The notes beneath the pieces are model-generated. The model had not been told where the DNA came from. It saw nothing but the letters and a program-made list of their open reading frames with translations, and did not search any database. Below are positions 8,233 through 16,729 of a stretch of 64,000 nt of DNA, in pieces; position 1 is the stretch's first letter, and each line of letters begins with the position of its first letter. This DNA comes from DATJLY01 sp035532935. Lineage in GTDB: Bacteria > Pseudomonadota > Alphaproteobacteria > ATCC43930 > CGMCC-115725. The stretch is from the NCBI GenBank assembly GCA_035532935.1, contig DATKQE010000107.1, positions 36,694 to 100,693 of the forward strand. Direction: 5' to 3'. The translations under genes were made by a program, and so were the position numbers.

Positions 8233-8840
8233 GACGCCAGCGCGCCCTGCCGGCGCAGAAACTCGAGCAGCGGCAACAGCGGCAGCCCGAGAATGGTGAA
8301 ATAATCGCCCTCGATGCGCTCGAAGAGCTGCGCCCCCAGCCCTTCGAGCGCATAGCCCCCGACCATTTCGCCGACGCGCTCGCCCATGGCGGCAATATAG
8401 CCGTCGAGAAAGGCATCGCTGAAGCGCCGCATGACCAGACGCGCGCGCTCCACGAGCTGCCACAGCACAATGCCGTCGCGGATCACCGCCACGGCCGAAT
8501 GGAGGACGTGGGTTCGGCCGCCCAGGAACGCCAACTGCCGCCGGGCCTCGGCCGCGTCGCGCGGCTTGTCGAGCCAGGTGCCGTCGCAGTCGAGCGTCTG
8601 ATCGGCGCCGATCACCAGCACGCCCGCATGGCGGCGGCCGACGGCAACCGCCTTGGCCTCGGCGAGGGCGCCGGCACAGCGTTCGGCGCTGCTATCGGCG
8701 CGGCGGAACGCCGCCTTGATTGCGGCTTCGTCGATCGCTGCCGGATCGACCGCAACCGCAATCCCCGCCGCCTCGAGGAGGCGCCGCCGCGCGCCGCTGG
8801 AAGACGCCAGGACGACCGGCTCACGGAGGCCGATGCTCAT
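8229..8840 (-). CDS. Maf-like nucleotide pyrophosphatase
   Basis: 203-residue house-cleaning nucleotide pyrophosphatase that hydrolyses modified or non-canonical NTPs. It starts VVLASSSGARRRLLEAAGI, the family's phosphate-binding (S-x-R) motif, and has VIGADQTLDCDG near residue 75 and YFTILGLPLLPLLEFL at the C-terminus. Bacteria carry several Maf subtypes with different base preferences; the subtype cannot be set from this sequence alone. It overlaps both neighbours by 4 nt (ATGA with ppsR, GTGA with aroE). Confidence 0.93.
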   Translation of the reverse strand: MSIGLREPVVLASSSGARRRLLEAAGIAVAVDPAAIDEAAIKAAFRRADSSAERCAGALAEAKAVAVGRRHAGVLVIGADQTLDCDGTWLDKPRDAAEARRQLAFLGGRTHVLHSAVAVIRDGIVLWQLVERARLVMRRFSDAFLDGYIAAMGERVGEMVGGYALEGLGAQLFERIEGDYFTILGLPLLPLLEFLRRQGALAS

Positions 8841-9658
8841 GCCTCGCCGCCCTGCCGCCGGGTCAGGAGCTTGAGGATCGCCGCTGCCGTTTCTTCGATC
8901 GAGCGTCGCGTGACGTCGATCACTGGCCAGTGCTGCTGCGTGAACAGGCGCCGCGCAAGGAGCACTTCCTCGCGCACCGCGGCAAGATCGGTATAGTCGG
9001 TGCGGTCCTCCTGCTGGTGCAGCATGTTGAGACGGTTCTTGCGCACCTGGATCAGCCGCTCGGGATCGTTGGTGAGGGCTACGACCAGCGGCCGCGTCGT
9101 GGCGAACAGCTCGGGCGGCAGCTCCACGCCCGGCACGACCGGCACGTTGGCCGCCTTGATGCCGCGATTGGCGAGATAGATGCAAGTCGGCGTCTTCGAG
9201 GTGCGCGATACTCCAACGAGGATCACATCGGCATCGTTGAGGCCCCAGACCGACTGCCCGTCGTCATGGTTGAGGGCGAAGGTCATGGCGTCGATGCGCT
9301 GGAAATAAAGATTGTCGAGGAGATGCTGCTGGCCCGGCAAACCACGGCTCTTGCGGCCGAGAAACGAGGCGAGCGCCCCGATCACCGGATCGAGCACCGG
9401 GATGGCCGGCACCTGGAGCTTGCGGCAGCCATCGACCAAAGGCGGCCGCAGATTCTCGTTCACGAGCGTATAGAGCACGACGCCGGGATTGATCGAAACG
9501 CCGTGCACGACGCGCTCGATCTGGCTCTTGGTACGGACCATCGACCAGATATGCTCGATCGCGTCGGCACCCTCGAATTGAACCAGGCACGCGCGCGCCA
9601 CCGCGTGCACGGTGTCGCCGGTGGAATCCGATACGAGATGCAGGTGAAATCCACTCAC
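8837..9658 (-). CDS. ppsR: Pyruvate,phosphate dikinase / PEP synthase regulatory protein (DUF299)
   Basis: 273-residue bifunctional ADP-dependent kinase/Pi-dependent phosphorylase that switches PPDK or PEP synthase off and on. It starts FHLHLVSDSTGDTVHAVARA and has the P-loop-like GVSRTSKTPTCIYLAN near residue 148 and LTNDPERLIQVRKNRL. The start is GTG at 9658 with an AGGAG 10-14 nt upstream. It is the first gene of the leftward operon next to the presumed oriC; this position (RP001 homologue opposite hemE) is conserved in Caulobacter and Rickettsia. No ppdK or ppsA is in the window. Confidence 0.95.
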   Translation of the reverse strand: MSGFHLHLVSDSTGDTVHAVARACLVQFEGADAIEHIWSMVRTKSQIERVVHGVSINPGVVLYTLVNENLRPPLVDGCRKLQVPAIPVLDPVIGALASFLGRKSRGLPGQQHLLDNLYFQRIDAMTFALNHDDGQSVWGLNDADVILVGVSRTSKTPTCIYLANRGIKAANVPVVPGVELPPELFATTRPLVVALTNDPERLIQVRKNRLNMLHQQEDRTDYTDLAAVREEVLLARRLFTQQHWPVIDVTRRSIEETAAAILKLLTRRQGGEA

Positions 9659-10057
9659 GGCCGCCTCTCCTGGGGATAAGCCCCGGTCAACTGCCTGCCA
9701 TCCCGCCGATCCGCGATCGGTCCCCGGAGACCGCTTGATCGGACCGAGGATGTCCCCCTTGGGACGAAATCGCTGGTCGTCTTGGCAAAATGGGGACAGT
9801 ACCGCACGAGCTGCGGACCATCCCCGACATTCATCGCAAGCGCCAGCGTGGCGGCGGTGCCGGTACGGCGATGCATCACGCCCTCAGCCAATTCCTATCC
9901 CCGGTCTTCATATCCTCTTGACCATGTTATCAACCGGACCCATCGCCACGCCGCGCGTGCAGGGGATGGATCGCCCAAAGACGATAATCCCCGGTTTCAA
10001 CCGCACCTCTACTGCCACTACCTTTTGATTCTATAAGAGAAGAGGTAAGAGGACGAT
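9659..10057. other. Candidate chromosomal replication origin (oriC) between ppsR and hemE
   Basis: 399 bp with no convincing gene. The flanking genes hemE and the RP001/ppsR homologue mark oriC in Caulobacter and Rickettsia, and transcription diverges away from the gap on both sides. DnaA-box-like sequences are TGGGGATAA at 9671-9679 (one mismatch to TGTGGATAA) and TTATCAACC at 9927-9935 (two mismatches to TTATCCACA). Weaker TATCCCC-type matches lie near 9895 and 9985. The hemE-proximal end (10020-10050) is the most AT-rich stretch and could be the unwinding element. The box matches are weak; context is the main support. Confidence 0.65.
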
Positions 10058-11104
10058 ATGAAACAGCGGGATAAGTCCGCGGCGCCGCTGCTGCGGGCAC
10101 TCGGTGGGACGGTGTCGGAGCGGCCGGTGTTCTGGCTGATGCGGCAGGCCGGGCGGTATCTGCCGGAATACCGCGCGCTGCGCCGGGAGGTCGGGAGTTT
10201 CCTCGATCTGTGCTACTCGCCTGCCCGGGCGGCCGAGGTGACGCTGCAACCGGTCCGCCGGTTCGGCATGGATGCCGCAATCCTGTTCTCGGATATCCTG
10301 GTCGTGCCGCACGCGCTCGGCCGCGCCGTTGCCTTCCGCGAGGGCGAAGGCCCGGTGCTCGAACCGCTGCGCAACCGCGCCGCGGCCGAGGCGCTGAACG
10401 GCAGTGGCATGATCGAGCGGCTGGCCCCGGTCTACGAGACCGCGACGCGCGTCGCGGCCGCCTTGCCGGATGAGACAGCGCTCATCGGTTTTGCCGGGGC
10501 ACCGTGGACGGTGGCGACCTACATGGTCGAGGGCGGCGGCAGCCGCGACTTTGCCGCGGTGAAGCGCTGGGCCTTTGCCGATCCCGACGGGTTCGGGGTG
10601 CTGATCGACCGGCTTGTCGCGGCGACAGTCGATCATCTCGCGGCACAGATCGCCGCCGGTGCCGACGCGGTGCAGCTCTTTGACAGTTGGGCTGGCGTGC
10701 TCCCGGAAGACGCGTTCCGCCGTTACGTGATCGCGCCGACGCGGGCGATCGTCGCCGCGCTCCATGCCCGCCACCCCGGAGTGAAGGTGATCGGGTTTCC
10801 GCGCGGCGCCGGGCTCATGTACCGTGCCTATGTGGTCGAGACCGGGGTCGATGCGATCGGCCTCGACAGCACGGTGCCGTGTGCGGTCGCGCGCGCGACG
10901 CTGCAGCCGCTGGCGACGGTGCAAGGCAATCTCGATCCGCTGCTGCTGCTGGTCGGCGGTGAGGCGATGGCCGCGGCGGTGGCGGCGATCCGTGCCAGTT
11001 TCTCGGGAGGGCCGTTCGTGTTCAATCTCGGCCATGGCGTGCTGCCCGATACGCCGGTCGAGCATGTCGCGCAACTGGCCGCGTTGCTGCGCCGCCCCGC
11101 ATGA
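10058..11104 (+). CDS. hemE: Uroporphyrinogen decarboxylase
   Basis: 348-residue cytosolic enzyme converting uroporphyrinogen III to coproporphyrinogen III. Both family signatures are present: PVFWLMRQAGRYLPEYR near the N-terminus, and IGFAGAPWTVATYMVEG near residue 150. The conserved SDILVVPHALG segment (active-site Asp) is near residue 80. The ATG follows AGGTAAGAGGACG, a good ribosome-binding site. It overlaps hemH by 4 nt (ATGA), starting a hemE-hemH-hemJ haem operon that reads away from the presumed oriC. Confidence 0.97.
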   Translation: MKQRDKSAAPLLRALGGTVSERPVFWLMRQAGRYLPEYRALRREVGSFLDLCYSPARAAEVTLQPVRRFGMDAAILFSDILVVPHALGRAVAFREGEGPVLEPLRNRAAAEALNGSGMIERLAPVYETATRVAAALPDETALIGFAGAPWTVATYMVEGGGSRDFAAVKRWAFADPDGFGVLIDRLVAATVDHLAAQIAAGADAVQLFDSWAGVLPEDAFRRYVIAPTRAIVAALHARHPGVKVIGFPRGAGLMYRAYVVETGVDAIGLDSTVPCAVARATLQPLATVQGNLDPLLLLVGGEAMAAAVAAIRASFSGGPFVFNLGHGVLPDTPVEHVAQLAALLRRPA

Positions 11105-12141
11105 GCCGCATCGCGGTGGTTCTGTTCAGTCTTGGCGGGCCGTCCTCCCGCGACACGGTCGAGCCGTTCCTGTTCAATCTTTTCTCCGATCCGGCGATCA
11201 TTGCGCTGCCCAACCCGCTGCGCTGGCTGGTGGCGCGGCTCATCGCGCATCGCCGTGGCCCGGTAGCGCGGGAGATTTATGCCCGCATCGGCGACGCTTC
11301 GCCGCTGCTCGCCAACACCGAGGCGCAGGCGCGCGCCCTCGAAAGCGCGTTGGGCGGCGATGTCGCGACCTTCATCGCGATGCGCCATTGGCATCCGCTG
11401 AGCGCAGCGGCGGCGCAGGCGGTGAAGGATTGGCGGCCGGACGCGGTCGTGCTGCTGCCGCTCTACCCGCAATTCTCGAGCACGACGACGGCATCCTCGC
11501 TTCGTGCCTGGCACGAGGCCGCCGCGCGGATCGGATTGCGGGTTCCGACCCGGGCAGTGTGCTGCTATCCGGCACAAGAGGGCTTCATTGCAACGGTGGT
11601 CGAGCGCCTTGTCGCAGCCATTGCGCTCTGGCCGCAGGGCATGAAGCGGCGCATCCTGCTGTCGGCGCACGGTCTGCCGCAGCGCGTCGTCGCGCGCGGC
11701 GATCCTTATCAGTTCCAGATCGAGACGACGGCGGCGGCGATCCGCACGCGGCTCGGCAGCGCAGCGGGCGATCTCATCGTCTGTTATCAAAGCCGCGTCG
11801 GGCCACGGCGCTGGCTCGAGCCGGCGACCGACGCGGAAATCCGCCGCGCCGGCGCAGACGGGGTCGGCGTGATCGTTGCACCCATCGCCTTCGTGTCGGA
11901 GCATTCCGAGACGCTGGTCGAGCTCGACATCGACTATCGTCACGTGGCGGAGCGGTCGGGTGTGCCACGCTATGTGCGCGTTGCGACGGTCGGCGATGCA
12001 CCGGCCTTTATCGCCGGTCTTGCCGCGCTGGTGAAGGCGGCGCAGGGAGCATCGGCGGCGATCGCGCCGGCGGACGGACGGCGGCTCTGTCCCGCCCGGT
12101 TCGCATCCTGTCCCTGCACCGGGGGTAGAGCGGCGTCGTGA
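11101..12141 (+). CDS. hemH: Ferrochelatase
   Basis: 346-residue enzyme inserting Fe2+ into protoporphyrin IX. It shows VVLFSLGGPSS at the N-terminus, the metal/porphyrin-site histidine in LLSAHGLPQRVV, and the acidic FVSEHSETLVELD helix. The C-terminus has a cysteine group (C330, C337, C339 in RLCPARFASCPCTG). This recalls the [2Fe-2S]-ligating tails of some ferrochelatases, though no cluster is proven here. It is coupled to hemE by ATGA and to hemJ by GTGA. Confidence 0.95.
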   Translation: MSRIAVVLFSLGGPSSRDTVEPFLFNLFSDPAIIALPNPLRWLVARLIAHRRGPVAREIYARIGDASPLLANTEAQARALESALGGDVATFIAMRHWHPLSAAAAQAVKDWRPDAVVLLPLYPQFSSTTTASSLRAWHEAAARIGLRVPTRAVCCYPAQEGFIATVVERLVAAIALWPQGMKRRILLSAHGLPQRVVARGDPYQFQIETTAAAIRTRLGSAAGDLIVCYQSRVGPRRWLEPATDAEIRRAGADGVGVIVAPIAFVSEHSETLVELDIDYRHVAERSGVPRYVRVATVGDAPAFIAGLAALVKAAQGASAAIAPADGRRLCPARFASCPCTGGRAAS

Positions 12142-12575
12142 TCGCGCTCTACCCGTGGCTCAAGACCCTGCACATCCTCGGTGTCATCGCCTGGATGTCT
12201 GGACTCCTCTACTTGCCGCGCCTATATGTTTACCATGCCGACGCGGCGCCAGGGTCGGCGGCGTCCGAGACCTTCAAGGTGATGGAGCGTCGTTTGCTGC
12301 GCGGGATCATGCATCCGGCGATGGCGGCGACCTACATTTTCGGGATCGGGCTGGCTGCGACGCCAGGCGCGGTCGATTGGGCGATGGGGTGGATTTACGT
12401 CAAGCTAGCGGCTGTGGCCGGGCTTACGATCATCCACTACCGCCTGTCGGTGTGGCGCAAAGTATTCGCCGCCGATCGCAATGCCCGGCCGGCACGGTTC
12501 TATCGCATCGTTAACGAGGTGCCGACGCTTCTTCTGATCGTCATCGTCACGATGGTGGTGGTGCGGCCGTTCTGA
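12138..12575 (+). CDS. hemJ: Protoporphyrinogen IX oxidase, HemJ type
   Basis: 145-residue, four-helix inner-membrane protein of the HemJ family (UPF0093), the quinone/haem-linked protoporphyrinogen oxidase of many Alphaproteobacteria and cyanobacteria. It starts LYPWLKTLHILGVIAWMSGLL, where the His and Trp are family-conserved. YPRL-like LPRLYVYHAD, RRLLRGIMHPAM (second conserved His) and VNEVPTLLLIVIVTMVVVRPF follow. The start is GTG at 12138, overlapping the hemH stop as GTGA. Being the third gene of hemE-hemH-hemJ, it fills the step between coproporphyrinogen oxidase and ferrochelatase. Confidence 0.95.
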   Translation: MIALYPWLKTLHILGVIAWMSGLLYLPRLYVYHADAAPGSAASETFKVMERRLLRGIMHPAMAATYIFGIGLAATPGAVDWAMGWIYVKLAAVAGLTIIHYRLSVWRKVFAADRNARPARFYRIVNEVPTLLLIVIVTMVVVRPF

Positions 12576-12597
12576 CGGTGCGGTGCACGTTTCGCAT

Positions 12598-12625
12598 TTG
12601 ACTTGGAGCCCGCTTTTCGTATAGA
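12598..12625 (+). promoter_or_regulatory. Predicted sigma-70 promoter for rho
   Basis: TTGACT at 12598-12603 and TATAGA at 12620-12625 are separated by 16 nt, close to the sigma-70 consensus. It lies just after the hemJ stop and leaves a leader of about 135 nt before the rho ATG. Long leaders are common upstream of rho, which often autoregulates by termination; no specific leader structure was worked out here. Confidence 0.6.
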
Positions 12626-12768
12626 TGTGATCCCACCCGCCGCGGCGCGTTCGCGTCACCGCAACAAAAAATCTCACAAAACAGAACGATCGGTCGCGAG
12701 CCCCGTCCGCCATTCTCGGCGCAGGTTCCCTCGTGCGCCGCCTCCCTTATCAGAGCGAATGCCGTCTC

Positions 12769-14025
<1,257 letters not shown>

Positions 14026-14035
14026 GGCGGCAGCC

Positions 14036-15133
14036 GTGGCCGAAACGGGGAGCGGGGACGGCCGGGACGTCTACAAGGAGGCCGGCGTCGACACCGATCA
14101 GGCGGAACGCGGGCTCAGCCGCCTCGTCCGCCACGTGGTGAAGACCTGGCCGCCGCGCGGCAGCCCGGGCGAGGTCAAGCTCGACATCGGCTATTTCGCG
14201 AACGTCATCGCCCTCGGCGACATCGGCCTCGCGATCTGCACCGACGGCATCGGCTCCAAGGCCATCATCGCGCAGATGGTGGACAAGTACGACACGGTCG
14301 GGATCGATTGCGTTGCGATGAACGTGAATGATCTCATCTGCGTCGGTGCCCGGCCGCTGTCGATGGTCGATTACATCGCCGTCGAGACCGCAAATCCCGA
14401 TCTGCTCGAAGCGCTGTCGATCGGCCTGGCCGAGGGAGCAAGGCAGGCGCGGGTATCGATCTCCGGCGGCGAGATATCGCAGATCAAGGACATCATCACC
14501 GGCTGGCGCAAGGGGTACGGGTTCGATCTCGTCGGCATGGCGGTGGGCGACGTCGCGCTCGATCGCATCAACAACGGCAAGGACGTGGCGCCCGGCGACA
14601 TCGTCATCGGCATCGAAAGCAACGGCGTGCACAGCAACGGGTTGACGCTCGCCCGCCGCGTGTTCTTCGCGGATCATCGCTTCGCCGTCGAACACCGCTT
14701 TGCCGATCTCGACGCACCGCTCGGGATGGAGTTGCTGCGGCCGACGCATATCTATGTCCAGGAAGTGCTCGAGGTGCTGCGCTCGGTCGCGGGCGTGAAG
14801 GCGATGGCGCACATCACGGGCGATGGTCTCCTCAATCTCGCGCGGGTCGCGGCGCCGGTCGGATTCGCGATCGACCTGCCCGAGCCGCCGCCGATTTTCG
14901 CGCTCATCGAGGAGCACGCGAAGATGGAGCGCTGGGAGATGCTGCCCGTCTACAACATGGGCATCGGCTTCTGCCTGGTGGTCGCGCCGGATGGCGTCGA
15001 CGAGACGATCCGCATCCTGAAGCGCCACAACCGCGCGCCGCGCGTCATCGGCCGCGCGGTCGCCGATCCGGAGAAAGAGATCATCGTCGACGGCAAATAC
15101 CGCGGCCGGGGCAAGCACTTCCATCCAATGTGA
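14036..15133 (+). CDS. purM: Phosphoribosylformylglycinamidine cyclo-ligase (AIR synthase)
   Basis: 365-residue ATP-dependent enzyme of purine synthesis (FGAM to AIR). The signature segments are LAICTDGIGSKAIIAQM, VGIDCVAMNVNDLICVGARPL, the central IESNGVHSNGLTLARRV, and AHITGDGLLNLARVA. The C-terminal domain has VYNMGIGFCLVV. The start is GTG at 14036, 10 nt after rho. A purM directly behind rho is not the usual arrangement (purMN is common), and no purN is seen here. An ordinary alternative is another PurM-fold enzyme such as a selenophosphate synthetase relative, but the motifs fit PurM better. Confidence 0.87.
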   Translation: MAETGSGDGRDVYKEAGVDTDQAERGLSRLVRHVVKTWPPRGSPGEVKLDIGYFANVIALGDIGLAICTDGIGSKAIIAQMVDKYDTVGIDCVAMNVNDLICVGARPLSMVDYIAVETANPDLLEALSIGLAEGARQARVSISGGEISQIKDIITGWRKGYGFDLVGMAVGDVALDRINNGKDVAPGDIVIGIESNGVHSNGLTLARRVFFADHRFAVEHRFADLDAPLGMELLRPTHIYVQEVLEVLRSVAGVKAMAHITGDGLLNLARVAAPVGFAIDLPEPPPIFALIEEHAKMERWEMLPVYNMGIGFCLVVAPDGVDETIRILKRHNRAPRVIGRAVADPEKEIIVDGKYRGRGKHFHPM

Positions 15134-15144
15134 AGGTGAGCGCC

Positions 15145-15218
15145 GTCATGGCGAGCGCAGCGAAGCAATCCCCCGAGGCGGAGGTGGATTGCTTCGGCAT
15201 TCCGCTCCTTGCAATGAC
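15145..15218. repeat. Dispersed imperfect inverted repeat (copy 1)
   Basis: The left arm contains GCGCAGCGAAGCAATCC and the right arm GGATTGCTTCGGCATTCC, closing with GCAATGAC opposite GTCATGGC at the outer ends. The unit is a roughly 74-bp imperfect palindrome in the gap between purM and the convergent quinone oxidoreductase. A related copy lies at 63877-63945. Its position between converging genes suggests it could act as a bidirectional terminator, but no T-run is present. Confidence 0.7.
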
Positions 15219-15226
15219 AAGCTTCC

Positions 15227-16201
15227 TTACACCGTGAACACGGTCGAGCCGGTGGTCTTGCGCGCCTCGAGGTCGCGATGCGCGCGCGCCGCGTCCTTCA
15301 GGGGATAGGTCTGGTTGACCTCGATCCGCACCGCGCCCGAGAGCACGACGTCGAACAGCTCCTTCGCCATGAGCACGAGGTTCTCGCGCTTGGCGGCATA
15401 GGTGTTGAGCGTCGGCCGGGTGAGATAAAGCGATCCCTTCTGCGCCAGGATGCCGAGGTTCAGGTTCTCGACCGGTCCCGAGGCATTGCCGAACGAGACC
15501 ATCAGCCCCAGCGGCGCGAGACAGTCGAGCGACTTCATGAAGGTGTCCTTGCCGATCGAATCATAGACGACCGGCAGCTTGGCGCCATTGGTGATCTCGG
15601 CGACGCGCTTCACGAAATCCTCGCGCGTGTAGACGATCGGATGGTCGCAGCCATGCGCCTTGGCGAGCGCCGCCTTCTCGTCGCTGCCAACCGTGCCAAT
15701 GACGGTTGCGCCGAGATGCTTCGCCCATTGGCACAAGATGAGCCCGACGCCGCCGGCCGCGGCGTGACAGAGGATGGTGTCGCCCTTCTTGACCTTGTAG
15801 GTCTGGCGGATGAGGTATTGGACGGTGAGGCCCTTGAGCATCATCGCCGCGGCGTGCTTGTCGTCGATGCCGTCGGGCAGCTTGACCAACCGGTCGGCCG
15901 GGATGAGCCGCTGCTCGGCATAGGCGCCCAGCGGCGCGTTGCCATAGGCGACGCGGTCGCCCGGCTTCAAATCGGCAACCTCGGCACCAACCGCCTCGAC
16001 GACGCCCGCGCCCTCGGCGCCGAGGACCGCCGGCAAGGGCGGCGGATAGAGGCCGGTGCGGCTATAGACATCGGTGTAGTTCAAGCCGATGGCGGTGTGG
16101 CGGATGCGCGCCTCGCGCGGGCCGGGCGCGCCGACCGCGACCTCGTCCCAGGTCAAGACTTCGGGGCCGCCGGTCTTGTGGATGCGGATGGCATGGGGCA
16201 T
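15227..16201 (-). CDS. NADPH:quinone oxidoreductase (zeta-crystallin type)
   Basis: 324-residue medium-chain dehydrogenase/reductase without the structural-zinc loop. Motifs are IGLNYTDVYSRTGLYP near residue 43, LGAEGAGVVEAVG near residue 63, and the nucleotide-binding HAAAGGVGLILCQWAKHLGA near residue 147, as in Qor one-electron quinone reductases. The ATG at 16201 (MPHAIRIHKTGGPEVL) is the family start; the frame stays open 22 codons upstream without support. It is convergent with purM across the palindromic repeat. Confidence 0.92.
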   Translation of the reverse strand: MPHAIRIHKTGGPEVLTWDEVAVGAPGPREARIRHTAIGLNYTDVYSRTGLYPPPLPAVLGAEGAGVVEAVGAEVADLKPGDRVAYGNAPLGAYAEQRLIPADRLVKLPDGIDDKHAAAMMLKGLTVQYLIRQTYKVKKGDTILCHAAAGGVGLILCQWAKHLGATVIGTVGSDEKAALAKAHGCDHPIVYTREDFVKRVAEITNGAKLPVVYDSIGKDTFMKSLDCLAPLGLMVSFGNASGPVENLNLGILAQKGSLYLTRPTLNTYAAKRENLVLMAKELFDVVLSGAVRIEVNQTYPLKDAARAHRDLEARKTTGSTVFTV

Positions 16202-16276
16202 CGGGTTCTCCCTCCCTTGAGGATTGCGGTATGGCGGGACGTTAGCGTTGCCGGCCGCCCCTGTCATCTCGGCTGC

Positions 16277-16729
16277 CTAAAGCAGCAGCGCGTGTTCGAG
16301 CTGAAGCAGCCGGCGTTTGGTCTCGGCGCCCTCGCCGCCGCTATAGCCGCCGAGCCTTCCGCCACTGCCGATGACGCGATGGCAGGGGACGATGATCGGC
16401 AGCTTGTTGCTGCCGCAGGCGCGCCCGACCGCACGCGGCGCGAGGCCGAGTGCCTGGCCGAGCTCGCCATAGCTGCGTGTCTCGCCATAGGGGATCTGCG
16501 CCATGAGCTGCCACACGCCCAGCTCGGTCGGCGAGCCGTCGAGCGCGATCGGCAGATCGAAGGCGCGGCGCTTGCCGGCGAAATATTCCAAGAGCTGACG
16601 CCGCGCCTCGATCAGCGCCGGGGATGGCGGCCCTTTCGCGCGCCCGCCCCATTGCAGCGCGACGACCGCGCCCTTGTCCTCGCTCACCGTGAGACGCCCG
16701 AACTGGGTTTCGAGCGACAGCCGCTGCAT
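16277..16729 (-). CDS. ogt: Methylated-DNA--[protein]-cysteine S-methyltransferase
   Basis: 150-residue suicide DNA-repair protein removing O6-alkylguanine. The active-site motif IIVPCHRVIGSGGRLGGYSGG is near the C-terminus (positions about 117-137) with the acceptor Cys in PCHRV. The helix-turn-helix part IPYGETRSYGELGQALG precedes it. The start at 16729 overlaps the stop of the upstream DUF255 gene (TGATG), so the two are co-translated. Length is right for Ogt/AGT without an Ada domain. Confidence 0.94.
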   Translation of the reverse strand: MQRLSLETQFGRLTVSEDKGAVVALQWGGRAKGPPSPALIEARRQLLEYFAGKRRAFDLPIALDGSPTELGVWQLMAQIPYGETRSYGELGQALGLAPRAVGRACGSNKLPIIVPCHRVIGSGGRLGGYSGGEGAETKRRLLQLEHALLL

